DNA from: CAVSBT01 sp964609465
GTDB taxonomy: Bacteria > Chloroflexota > Dehalococcoidia > DSTF01 > JALHUB01
Direction: 5' to 3'
Assembly: GCA_964609465.1 (NCBI GenBank)
Contig: CAZSSQ010000084.1
Span: forward strand, 1-10,983
Length of the DNA stretch: 10,983 bases
Below are positions 1 to 7,521 of this stretch, piece after piece. Below the pieces are notes generated by a model. It searched no databases, was not told where the DNA came from, and worked only from the letters and a program-made list of their open reading frames with translations. The position numbers were made by a program, and so were the translations under genes. Position 1 is the first letter of the stretch; every line of letters begins with the position of its first letter.

Positions 1-1
1 C

Positions 2-421
2 AGCGGCGTCATGCTGGCGTCAACCGAGCTCGTGGTGCACCGCGCCATCTACCGGGCCACGCCGGCGCTGGCAATCGTCCATGCTCATCCCCGCACGGCC
101 ATCGCTCTGTCCCTTTCCCGCGACGAGATCGTGCCCATAGACAACGAAGGCTCCTACCTGCTGCACAAGGTGCCCGTGGTCGCGGCGGAGTTCGCGTCCG
201 GCTCGGCGGAGATGGTGGAGAGACTGCCCGCCGCCCTCCAGGAGTACAAGATCGCCATGCTGCGCGGCCACGGCTGCTTCTCCATCGGCCAGACGCTCGA
301 CGAGGCGTTCCAGTGGGTCTCTTGCCTGGAGGAATCATGCCAGATCATCCTGGCGGCCAAGACCATCGACGAACCGTTTCTCGAGTACCGCAAGATGAGC
401 GAGGACTACAAGAGCTGGTAG
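2..421 (+). CDS. Class II aldolase (L-fuculose/L-rhamnulose-phosphate aldolase-like), C-terminal part
   Basis: This is the C-terminal part of a zinc-dependent class II aldolase/adducin-family enzyme. The frame is open to the left edge of the window, so the true start lies outside. Visible hallmarks are the HAHP motif, which supplies two His metal ligands, and a downstream RGHG motif, which supplies the third. The catalytic Glu of the family would lie upstream and is not seen. Family members cleave fuculose-1-phosphate or rhamnulose-1-phosphate to dihydroxyacetone phosphate and lactaldehyde in the cytoplasm; some relatives are epimerases such as AraD or act on other sugar phosphates. The rhamnulokinase 36 bases downstream suggests a deoxysugar-phosphate aldolase acting directly after that kinase. 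The family call is firm, but the exact substrate is an inference from context. Confidence 0.88.
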   Translation, partial: SGVMLASTELVVHRAIYRATPALAIVHAHPRTAIALSLSRDEIVPIDNEGSYLLHKVPVVAAEFASGSAEMVERLPAALQEYKIAMLRGHGCFSIGQTLDEAFQWVSCLEESCQIILAAKTIDEPFLEYRKMSEDYKSW

Positions 422-457
422 TCCCTCGCTCAGCCACCCAGGCGTCCTCAGCCATCA

Positions 458-1951
458 ATGTCACACACCGCTGATCTGCTTGCCTTCGACCTCGGCGCTG
501 AGAGCGGGCGCGCCATGCTGGGCCGCTATGACGGCAACCGCCTGACCCTGACCGAGGTGCACCGCTTCGCCAACGAGCCCGTGCGGGCGCCCGACGGGCT
601 GCATTGGGATGTCCAGCGGCTCTTCAAGGAGATCAAGCGTGGCTTGGCCCTATACAGACAGCGGTATGGGTCTCCGGCGAGCATCGGCATCGATACTTGG
701 GGGGTCGACTTTGCCCTCCTGGACCGGCGCGGCGTGCTGCTTGGCCAGCCCTTCCACTATCGCGACAGTCGCACCGAGGGTGTGATGGAGGAGGCGTTCA
801 AGCGCGTCCCCCGCCAGGAGATCTTCGAGTGCACGGGCATCCAATTCCTGCCGTTCAACACGCTGTACCAACTCTTGGCCATGGTCCTGGCCGGCTCGCC
901 CGTGCTCGAGCGTGCGCAGACGTTCCTCACTATTCCCGACCTGTTTAACTACTGGCTGACCGGTCGAGCCCTGTGCGAGTTCACCAACGCCACCACGACC
1001 CAGTTCTATGACCCGCGGGCGGATGCTTGGGCGACCACGCTTCTGGACAAGCTGGGCATTCCCACACACTTCCTTCCCGAGGTCATCCCGCCGGGCACCG
1101 TGCTGGGCGCGCTCTCGCCCTCTGTGGGCGACGAGACTGGGATGGAGGGGGTGCCGGTCGTGGCGCCGGCCTGCCACGATACCGGGTCGGCGGTGGCGGC
1201 GGTGCCCGCCAGCCAGGCCGACTATGCCTACATCAGCTCTGGCACCTGGTCGCTGGTGGGCGTCGAAGTGCAGGAGCCCGTGATCACGCCCGAGAGCCTG
1301 GCCAACAATTTCACCAGCGAAGGCGGGGTAGGCGGGACGTTTCGCTTTCTCAGAAACGTCCAGGCCTTGTGGCTGCTCCAGGAGTGCCGGCGGGCCTGGG
1401 CAGAGCAAGGGCACAGCCCCTCCTACGACGAACTTGCCCGGATGGCTGAAGTAGCGCGACCGTTCCTTGCCCTCATCGACCCGGATGATCCGTCCTTCCT
1501 GAGCCCACCTGACATGCCCGCCGCCATCGAAGCCTTCTGTATGGACACCGGTCAGCCCCTGCCGCAGGATACAGGCGCAATCGTGCGTTGCGTGCTGGAG
1601 AGCCTGGCGCTCAGGTACCGCTGGGTGCTGGAACGCATCGAGGAGATGCGAGGCCGTCGGATCAATGCGATCCACGTGATCGGCGGGGGCTCCCAGAACC
1701 GAGTGCTGTGCCGGTTCACGGCCGATGCTACGGGGCGGCCGGTGCTGGCCGGTCCCGTGGAGGCGACGGCCGTGGGCAACATCATTGTTCAAGCGATGGC
1801 GCTGGGGCACGTGTCATCGCTGGAGGAAGGTCGAGCCCTGGTGCGGCACTCGTTCGAGGTGACAACGTACGAGCCAGGGGAGCGCGGCCCCTGGGATGAG
1901 GCCTACGCCCGGGTCCTGGGCATTCTGGGAAGGAACTCCCCGGCGGCTTGA
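458..1951 (+). CDS. rhaB: Rhamnulokinase (FGGY carbohydrate kinase)
   Basis: A complete 497-residue FGGY-family kinase, close to the usual rhamnulokinase length of about 490. It would phosphorylate L-rhamnulose at O1 with ATP in the cytoplasm, giving the aldolase substrate. The N-terminal phosphate-binding motif reads DLGAESGR, which is typical of RhaB, followed by GIDTWGVDFALLD near residue 80. The HDTGSAV motif carries the presumed catalytic base Asp241. The second phosphate motif is SSGTWSLVG, and the adenosine motif IGGGSQN with GPVEATAVGN lies in the C-terminal domain. No clear Shine-Dalgarno sequence precedes the ATG, but the start sits right before the conserved N-terminal strand. It is very probably co-transcribed with the aldolase upstream. 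L-fuculokinase is the main alternative; the AESGR and GTWSLVG signatures favour rhamnulokinase. Confidence 0.9.
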   Translation: MSHTADLLAFDLGAESGRAMLGRYDGNRLTLTEVHRFANEPVRAPDGLHWDVQRLFKEIKRGLALYRQRYGSPASIGIDTWGVDFALLDRRGVLLGQPFHYRDSRTEGVMEEAFKRVPRQEIFECTGIQFLPFNTLYQLLAMVLAGSPVLERAQTFLTIPDLFNYWLTGRALCEFTNATTTQFYDPRADAWATTLLDKLGIPTHFLPEVIPPGTVLGALSPSVGDETGMEGVPVVAPACHDTGSAVAAVPASQADYAYISSGTWSLVGVEVQEPVITPESLANNFTSEGGVGGTFRFLRNVQALWLLQECRRAWAEQGHSPSYDELARMAEVARPFLALIDPDDPSFLSPPDMPAAIEAFCMDTGQPLPQDTGAIVRCVLESLALRYRWVLERIEEMRGRRINAIHVIGGGSQNRVLCRFTADATGRPVLAGPVEATAVGNIIVQAMALGHVSSLEEGRALVRHSFEVTTYEPGERGPWDEAYARVLGILGRNSPAA

Positions 1952-1961
1952 GCGGCAGCCG

Positions 1962-2120
1962 CTAAGCCTGCTCCTTGTCGATCCACATGTCGAACTTGTA
2001 CATCCCGGAACCCCAGGGGCCGGCTTGTAGTTCTTGATGTAGTCGTAGGCCACGAAGTAGGAGTGGGGCTCGTAGAGGGTCAGGGTCGGGCCGTGGCGCT
2101 GCAAGATCTTCCGCTTATTG
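1962..2120 (-). pseudogene. C-terminal remnant of an ABC-transporter solute-binding protein, frameshifted
   Basis: The reverse strand reads about 34 protein-like residues starting near KRKILQRHGPTL and running through LTLYEPHSYFVAYDYIKNYKP. A one-base frame change at about 2011-2020, in a C/G run, then gives WGSGMYKFDMWIDKEQA and a stop at 1962-1964. Together this looks like the extreme C-terminus of an extracellular solute-binding protein of the peptide-binding family 5, whose members end in a similar aromatic, Tyr/Trp-rich tail. No coding sequence of this type is seen further upstream past about 2130, so it is truncated at its 5' side as well as frameshifted. The family assignment comes from general resemblance and is moderate. 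A sequencing error could explain the frameshift but not the missing N-terminal part. Confidence 0.5.
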
Positions 2121-2129
2121 CCCTTCGCT

Positions 2130-2460
2130 GGCGGCGCCCGAGCCTGGAGTGCTGGCCTGCGAACCAATGAGGGCCTGCGAGCGCGAGAATGGGCCGGACC
2201 CAGCATCACAGCGCTTCGCAGGGTTATGCGTCTGCCTTAAAGGCGCTCCGTCCCGTCGTGAGTGCCTCCAGACTTGGGTCCGGGGTCTTGCGCACAAGAT
2301 CGCAGTCGGCTACTCTGGGCGCAATACTGCTCGCTTTCACGGCGAACTCTGTCGTGACGAGGGCACCGAGCCCTTCCCAGGGCATCGACTTCCGAAACAG
2401 GCGCTGTCCATCCAGGCTCCCAGTGCTTAGACACTTTCCAGGGCGGGATGGCAATCGTCG
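2130..2460. other. Intergenic stretch without a recognisable gene
   Basis: All open frames here are short, overlap each other on both strands, and have low-complexity or Arg/Ser/Pro-rich translations without motifs or a convincing ribosome binding site. I see no RNA gene, tandem repeat or insertion-sequence end. Together with the adjacent solute-binding-protein remnant, the stretch looks like decayed DNA separating the sugar block from the respiratory operon. Confidence 0.5.
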
Positions 2461-2467
2461 GAGACAA

Positions 2468-2483
2468 TGTGAATGTGACCACA
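2468..2483. promoter_or_regulatory. CRP/FNR-family-like operator upstream of the molybdoenzyme operon
   Basis: The 16-base element reads TGTGA-N6-CCACA. It matches nine of the ten consensus positions of the CRP-type palindrome TGTGA-N6-TCACA. It lies 53 bases before the GTG start of the molybdoenzyme gene. A centre near 2475 would allow a class II activator position (centred 41.5 bases before transcription start) with a transcript starting near 2517, just before the ribosome binding site, although no convincing -10 box stands out there. Regulators of the CRP/FNR family commonly control anaerobic respiratory operons, so the location makes sense. The match was found by eye, and a single near-match could be chance. 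Confidence 0.3.
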
Positions 2484-2523
2484 ATCTCAAGATCGAAGGG
2501 CTGGAACACTTGTACTTGCGGCT

Positions 2524-2529
2524 AGGAGG
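2524..2529 (+). promoter_or_regulatory. Ribosome binding site that fixes the GTG start of the alpha subunit
   Basis: A perfect AGGAGG lies seven bases before the GTG at 2537. That GTG immediately precedes the Tat motif, so this site decides the start of the gene despite the non-ATG codon. Confidence 0.8.
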
Positions 2530-2536
2530 TTGAACT

Positions 2537-5473
2537 GTGGGTAGAGTAAGCCGAAGGGACTTCCTGAAGCTGTCAGCGGCGGGTGCCGGCGGGGGCAGTG
2601 TGCTGCTGGCGGCCGGCCTGGGCCCTGCCGAGGGAGCGGGCGAGGTCAAGCTGCACAAGAAGGTTGGCGAAATAACCACGATATGTCCCTATTGTGGGGT
2701 GGGGTGCGGTGTGCTCGTGGGGGTGGAGGATGGAAAGATCGTAAACACGGAGGGCGACCCAGATCATCCGATTAATGAGGGCTCGCTTTGCCCCAAGGGT
2801 GTCGCTCTGCGTGAGCTGGCGAATAGCGAGCAGCGGGTGACTAAGGTGCTCTACCGTGCTCCGGCGAGCACTGACTGGGAGGAGGTGACATGGGACTGGG
2901 CCATTGAGCAGATCGCCAGGAGGATCAAGCAGACCCGTGATGCAAATTGGGTGGAGAAGGACAGCGATGGCTATGTGGTCAATCGCACCGAGGCCATAGC
3001 ATCAGTCGGCAGCATATTCCCGAATTCGGAAGCGGCCTACGCCATGAGCAAGTTTGAACGTTCCTTGGGCGTGGTCCACATCGAGAATGGGGCCAGAATA
3101 TGTGTTTCGTCTGCTGTGGCTGCTGATACCGAAACAGTGGGTAGAGGGCCTGCGAGCAATCACTGGATAGACATGGCCAACAGTGACTGCATACTGATCG
3201 TCGGCACCAATTGTGCAGGGAACTTCCCCGTTTCTGTGAAATGGATCACGAGAGCACAGGAGAGGGGTGCCAAGCTTATCCATGCTGACCCGCGCTTCTC
3301 GCGTACCTCGTCCAGGGCTGACATCTACGCCAGGTTCAGATCAGGCACCGATATCGCCTTCTTGGGGGGCATGATAAAGTACGTCCTCGATGATATTGGG
3401 CGAAATCCGGGTAATTACAACCTGGAGTACATCAGAGAGTATACGAACGCCTCTTTCCTCGTCGACCCACGCTTTGGCTTCACAGACGGGCTGTTCAGCG
3501 GCTACGATGCGGCTAAGAGGAGCTACGACAAATCGACCTGGCAGTATCAACTGGATGGGGCAGGCGAACCCCAAATGGACAAGAGCCTCCAAGACCCAAA
3601 CTGCGTATTCCAGCTCCTGAAAGAGCACTTTGAGCGCTACGATGTGGATACTGTCTGCAAGGTAACGGGAACGCCCAAGGATGACTACCTTGAAGTTTGC
3701 CGGACCTATGCTGCTACTGGTGCAGTGGGGAAGGCCGGAACCATCATCTTCTCCGCGGGAGCGTGTGAACACACCCACGGGACACAGAATGTTCGAAGCT
3801 ACGGCATATTGCAGCTCCTCTTAGGCAATATGGGACTCGCCGGTGGAGGGCTCAATGGTATCACTGGGGCTAGTAATGGTCTTGGGTGTTCACTACAAGG
3901 CCTGCTCTATCACTGGCTGCCGGGGACTCTCGGCCCACCCAAGAACAGCCAGCAAACGATGGCCGAATACGTGAGCGGTGGCGGGCATGCCGCGCGCATG
4001 ACGAGCCTGCTTAAGGCGTGGTATGGGGATAATGCTACGGCAGCGAATGACTATGGTTTCGGTTGGCTGCCGAAGACGAGCGGTGATTATTCCTGGGTTC
4101 CCCTGTTCAATGCGATGGACGCGGGGACAATAAGGGGCCTAATCTGCTGGGCGATGAACCCTGCTGTCAGCGCGCCCAATAGCGGTGCCACGCGAGAAGC
4201 GTTGAGCAAGCTAGATTGGCTTGTCACAATCGACCTGTTTGAATCAGAAACCGCTGCAGTGTGGAAGCGACCCGGTGTTGATCCAGCCAAGAACAACACA
4301 GAGGTCTTTCTCCTGCCTGCAGCCAGCGCGTTGGAGGTGGAGGGAAGCGTCACTAACACCAGTCGCTGGATGCAGTGGCGCTACAAGGCGGTGGAACCTC
4401 CGGGCCAGGCGAGGGACGACCTCTGGATCATGGATAGGCTCGCGCGCAAAGTGAAGGACCTCTATGTGACCGAAGGCGGGCCTCATGCCGAGGCTATTAC
4501 GAACTTGATCTGGGACTTCGGCGACCCGCCCGATGCTCATACGGTGGCCAAGGAGATCAATGGCTACGACTTGACCACGGGCAGGCTACTGCCGAAGTTA
4601 ACCGAGCTCAAGGACGATGGCACCACCAGCTCGGGAAACTGGATTTTCTGCGGCAGCTACAACGAGGATGGCAACATGGCAGCCCGGCGCAACCCTGTTG
4701 ATCCGTCGGGCATCGGGCTTTTCCCTGAGTGGGGATGGGCCTGGCCGCTGAACCGGCGCATCTGGTACAACCGTGCCTCGGTCGATCTCAACGGCGAGCC
4801 CTGGGATGAGAAGCGGGCCGTTATCAGGTGGGATGCTAATTCCGAAAAGTGGGTGGGCGATCAACCTGATGGGGCCTGGCCGCCCGTGAATACAAGCGGC
4901 AAATACCCCTTCACTGAGAAACCGCAGGGTCGTGGGCACATCTTTGGTCCAGGTAGGGTTGACGGACCTTTCCCGGAGCACTACGAGCCATGGGAGAGCC
5001 CGGTGAGAAACGCCATGTCGTCCATCGAGTTCAACCCAGTCTGTAAGCTCTGGGAGACCGGTGAGAGGGGTAGCCCAACTGAGTATCCTATCGTGGCTAC
5101 CTTTTTCCGCATCCCGGAGCAATTTGACACCGGGATCCAGACGAGGAACATGCCTTGGATGCGGGAGCTCTCGCCAGAGATGTTCGTGCAAATCAGCGAG
5201 GAATTGGCAGCGGAGAAGGGCATTGTAAGCGGCGCAGAGGTGATCATTGGATCTGCCCGCGGCGAAATCAGGGCTATCGCTATGGTAACTAGACGGCTAA
5301 GGCCCTTGAACATAGACGGGCAGAGGGTTCACCAGGTTGGCATGCCCTGGGCTTGGGGGTATATGGGGCTGTCTAAAGGGGATAGTGGTAACCTCCTAAC
5401 ACATCGCGTAGCCGATGGCAACACTGGGATTCCTGAGGTCAGGGCGTTCCTGGTGGACGTGAGGAAGGCGTGA
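2537..5473 (+). CDS. fdhA: Formate-dehydrogenase-N-like molybdopterin oxidoreductase, catalytic alpha subunit
   Basis: A 978-residue DMSO-reductase-superfamily enzyme; E. coli FdnG, the closest well-known type, has about 1015. The order is: Tat signal SRRDFLK at the N-terminus followed by an Ala/Gly-rich hydrophobic stretch; a [4Fe-4S] site CPYCGVGC with the fourth Cys in LCPKG, whose Lys is the usual relay between cluster and pterin; the molybdenum/tungsten bis-MGD domains; and a C-terminal dinucleotide-binding domain ending in PEVRAFLVDV. The presumed metal ligand is Cys189 (ARICVSS), encoded by TGT where FdnG has selenocysteine. Oddly, the following residue is Val190 rather than the conserved His, the LRGHSNIQG loop reads ITGASNGLG (Thr443 in place of the substrate Arg), and the E-x-HP motif is GNFP (228-231). 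The overall family is certain, but formate as substrate is doubtful. The protein is probably exported folded to the outer face of the membrane. Its GC content is lower than that of its operon partners. Confidence 0.9.
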   Translation: MGRVSRRDFLKLSAAGAGGGSVLLAAGLGPAEGAGEVKLHKKVGEITTICPYCGVGCGVLVGVEDGKIVNTEGDPDHPINEGSLCPKGVALRELANSEQRVTKVLYRAPASTDWEEVTWDWAIEQIARRIKQTRDANWVEKDSDGYVVNRTEAIASVGSIFPNSEAAYAMSKFERSLGVVHIENGARICVSSAVAADTETVGRGPASNHWIDMANSDCILIVGTNCAGNFPVSVKWITRAQERGAKLIHADPRFSRTSSRADIYARFRSGTDIAFLGGMIKYVLDDIGRNPGNYNLEYIREYTNASFLVDPRFGFTDGLFSGYDAAKRSYDKSTWQYQLDGAGEPQMDKSLQDPNCVFQLLKEHFERYDVDTVCKVTGTPKDDYLEVCRTYAATGAVGKAGTIIFSAGACEHTHGTQNVRSYGILQLLLGNMGLAGGGLNGITGASNGLGCSLQGLLYHWLPGTLGPPKNSQQTMAEYVSGGGHAARMTSLLKAWYGDNATAANDYGFGWLPKTSGDYSWVPLFNAMDAGTIRGLICWAMNPAVSAPNSGATREALSKLDWLVTIDLFESETAAVWKRPGVDPAKNNTEVFLLPAASALEVEGSVTNTSRWMQWRYKAVEPPGQARDDLWIMDRLARKVKDLYVTEGGPHAEAITNLIWDFGDPPDAHTVAKEINGYDLTTGRLLPKLTELKDDGTTSSGNWIFCGSYNEDGNMAARRNPVDPSGIGLFPEWGWAWPLNRRIWYNRASVDLNGEPWDEKRAVIRWDANSEKWVGDQPDGAWPPVNTSGKYPFTEKPQGRGHIFGPGRVDGPFPEHYEPWESPVRNAMSSIEFNPVCKLWETGERGSPTEYPIVATFFRIPEQFDTGIQTRNMPWMRELSPEMFVQISEELAAEKGIVSGAEVIIGSARGEIRAIAMVTRRLRPLNIDGQRVHQVGMPWAWGYMGLSKGDSGNLLTHRVADGNTGIPEVRAFLVDVRKA

Positions 5474-5475
5474 AC

Positions 5476-5532
5476 ATGAGCAGGAAGGCACACGGCTCCC
5501 CTGTCTTTCCGGAAGGATGGCGAGCGCTATGA
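5476..5532 (+). CDS. Possible 18-codon micro-ORF coupling alpha- and beta-subunit translation
   Basis: Two bases after the alpha-subunit stop, an ATG opens a frame of 18 codons (MSRKAHGSPVFPEGWRAL). It is preceded by GAGGAAGG at 5461-5468 with ideal seven-base spacing. Its TGA stop overlaps the ATG at 5529 of the beta subunit as ATGA. The arrangement would suit translational coupling, delivering ribosomes to the beta subunit, whose own ribosome binding site is poorly spaced. The peptide has no recognisable motif. It could equally be chance or the scar of a changed beta-subunit start. Confidence 0.3.
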   Translation: MSRKAHGSPVFPEGWRAL

Positions 5533-6347
5533 CTGTCGCAATACTATTCGATGAATCGAAATGCACTGCCTGCCGCGCCTGCCAGGTGGCCTGCAAGCAG
5601 TGGAACGACCTGCCGGGGGAGGTCACCAAGAGCACCGGTAGCTACCAGAACCCACAGCGCCTCTCGGCCGACACCTGGCTACTGATGGAGTTCCACGAGG
5701 TGGAGAACGGCGACGAGCTGGAGTGGGGATTCCGGCGGCGGGCCTGCATGCACTGCGTGGAGCCGGCCTGCGTGTCGGCGTGCCCGGTGGGGGCTCTTCA
5801 GAAAACGGATGAGGGCCCGGTGGTCTGGGACGGAGACCTCTGTATCGGTTGTCGCTACTGCATGCTAGCCTGCCCCTTCGACGTGCCTACCTTCACCTGG
5901 GACAGGGGTCTCATGGAGGGGACGGCCATTCGTAAGTGCAACTTCTGCGTGGACCGCCTGGGCTCGGGGCTGGAGCCGGCCTGCGTCAAGACCTGCCCTA
6001 CGGGCGCCCTCATGTTCGGTGAGCGGGACGAACTCATCGCCACGGCGGAGGCCAGGATCCAGGCTCAGCCTGACAAGTATGTACCCCACGTTTACGGCAA
6101 GGAAGAGGCCGGCGGCACCTCAGTTCTCTACCTCTCTCACATGCCGTTCGAGGAGCTGGGCATGCGGTCGCTGGGCAACGAGCCGGTCCAGCAGCGCAGC
6201 GAGGACCTCATGACGAAAGCTACGCCCAGCGTCCTGGTGGGCATGCTGGTCGGCCTGGGTGGCCTCTATTGGGTGGTGAAACGCCGCAACCGGATGATGA
6301 CTAAGAAGACAAGTGACACGCGCGAAGATCGGGAGGCATCCTCATGA
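5529..6347 (+). CDS. fdhB: Four-cluster ferredoxin-type beta subunit of the molybdoenzyme complex
   Basis: An electron-transfer subunit of the FdnH/HybA type carrying four Cys sets for [4Fe-4S] clusters. They begin with CTACRACQVAC at residues 12-22, then CMHCVEPACVSAC, CIGCRYCMLAC, and a wider set starting CNFC and ending CVKTC. Near the C-terminus a single hydrophobic helix (around SVLVGMLVGLGGLYWVV) followed by a Lys/Arg-rich tail would anchor it in the membrane, as in FdnH. It has no Tat signal, so it would be exported together with the alpha subunit. I prefer the ATG at 5529: the GGAAGG at 5511-5516 directly abuts the alternative ATG at 5517, and the shorter protein begins as family members do. 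The alternative start would add four residues. The stop overlaps the next gene by four bases, indicating translational coupling. Confidence 0.88.
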   Translation: MTVAILFDESKCTACRACQVACKQWNDLPGEVTKSTGSYQNPQRLSADTWLLMEFHEVENGDELEWGFRRRACMHCVEPACVSACPVGALQKTDEGPVVWDGDLCIGCRYCMLACPFDVPTFTWDRGLMEGTAIRKCNFCVDRLGSGLEPACVKTCPTGALMFGERDELIATAEARIQAQPDKYVPHVYGKEEAGGTSVLYLSHMPFEELGMRSLGNEPVQQRSEDLMTKATPSVLVGMLVGLGGLYWVVKRRNRMMTKKTSDTREDREASS

Positions 6348-7489
6348 CGACGAGGCAATTGACCGTCACCCGCCCGCGACCCCTGGCCAACGTTCTCGTC
6401 CCTGGGGTACTCGTTGGCCTCATGGCTCTAGGGCTCGCTGCAGCGATAGTCCGCTACGCCAACGGCATCGGTGCCATCAGCAACCTCAACGACGCCTACG
6501 GGTGGGGCCTCTGGATCAGCTTCGACCTCCTGTGTGGTGTGGCCCTGGCCTCAGGCGCCTTCGTTACGGCCACTGCGGTCTACATCTTCGGCTTCGAGCG
6601 ATTCCGGCCCATCCTGCGCCCCGCTATCCTGACTGGCTTCCTGGGCTACCTCATGGTGGTGGTGGCCCTGCTCGTGGACCTGGGCCGCCCGGAGCGCATC
6701 TGGTACATGATCGTTCACTGGAACGTGCACTCGGTCATGTTCGAGGTGGGTTGGTGCGTGATGCTGTACACGGGGGTGCTGGCCCTCGAGTTCAGCCCCA
6801 TGCTGTGGGAGCGCCTGCGTCTGGAGCCGTTTCGCCGGATCATCGAGGCGCTCGTCATCCCGCTGGTCATCCTGGGTACCACGCTGTCCACTCTCCATCA
6901 GTCCTCTCTGGGTTCGTTGTTCGTCATAACGCCGGACCAGTTGCACAAGCTGTGGTACACGCCGCTCCTGCCCCTGATGTTCTGGCTGACGGCTGTGGCG
7001 GTGGGCCCGGCCATGGTGATCCTGGAGTCCACTATCAGCTCGCGGGTGTTCCGGCGAGGTCTGGAGATTGATCTCCTGGGTGGCCTGGCCAAGGTGGTGC
7101 CCGTGGCCCTGGCCGTCTACCTGGGCGTCAGGATCGGCGAACTGGTGGCGACGAGCGAGTTGGGCCTGGCCTTCGAAGGGGATCTGGAGGGTAGCCTCTT
7201 CCTGATCGAGATGATCGGCGGCGTGATCCTGCCGATGGTGCTGTTCTCCCTGCCAGCGGTCCGGCGGAGCAGCGGCTGGCTGCTGGTGAGCGCCCTGCTG
7301 GTGATCGGCGGGGTGATCATGAACCGGTTCGATGTGAGTCTGGTGGGGCTGGCCCGCCCCGAAGGCGCGGGCTACTTCCCTCACTGGATGGAGTTCGCTG
7401 TCACCCTTGGCATCGTAGCGGCTGGCGTGATGGCCTTCGGCCTGGTGGCACGCAATCTCCCTCTCTTCGAGCACGGCGAGAAGGGATAG
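6344..7489 (+). CDS. NrfD/HybB-family integral membrane quinone-interacting subunit
   Basis: A 381-residue polytopic membrane protein with about ten hydrophobic segments (roughly 14-38, 54-83, 94-112, 132-149, 165-185, 209-228, and four more to the end). It matches the ten-helix HybB/PsrC/NrfD layout. Conserved-looking features are GWGLWISFD at the start of helix 2, VDLGRPERIW after helix 3, HSVMFEVGW before helix 4, and LHQSSLGSLF after helix 5. Such subunits exchange electrons with menaquinone or ubiquinone through a partner Fe-S subunit and hold no heme. Here it replaces the cytochrome b (FdnI) expected for FDH-N. The ATG overlaps the beta-subunit stop (ATGA), so the two are coupled. The family is firm, but the direction of electron flow and any ion pumping cannot be read from sequence. 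Confidence 0.9.
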   Translation: MTTRQLTVTRPRPLANVLVPGVLVGLMALGLAAAIVRYANGIGAISNLNDAYGWGLWISFDLLCGVALASGAFVTATAVYIFGFERFRPILRPAILTGFLGYLMVVVALLVDLGRPERIWYMIVHWNVHSVMFEVGWCVMLYTGVLALEFSPMLWERLRLEPFRRIIEALVIPLVILGTTLSTLHQSSLGSLFVITPDQLHKLWYTPLLPLMFWLTAVAVGPAMVILESTISSRVFRRGLEIDLLGGLAKVVPVALAVYLGVRIGELVATSELGLAFEGDLEGSLFLIEMIGGVILPMVLFSLPAVRRSSGWLLVSALLVIGGVIMNRFDVSLVGLARPEGAGYFPHWMEFAVTLGIVAAGVMAFGLVARNLPLFEHGEKG

Positions 7490-7521
7490 CTCGCTGACGC
7501 AGGCGTGTCCACAGACCTCAA

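Noticed and set aside
650..1810. Long reverse-strand open frame of 386 codons opposite rhaB
   Set aside because: It lies wholly inside a clear rhamnulokinase gene, its translation is His/Arg/Gln-rich without motifs, and it is the usual antisense shadow of a GC-rich gene.
3101..3103. Selenocysteine in the molybdoenzyme
   Set aside because: The codon at the active-site position is TGT (Cys), and no in-frame TGA occurs within the gene.
6313..7474. Long open frames on both strands overlapping the NrfD-type gene (252 codons on +, 307 codons on -)
   Set aside because: Translations are Pro/Arg/Gly- or His/Gln-rich with no family features, while the main frame gives a well-formed ten-helix membrane protein.
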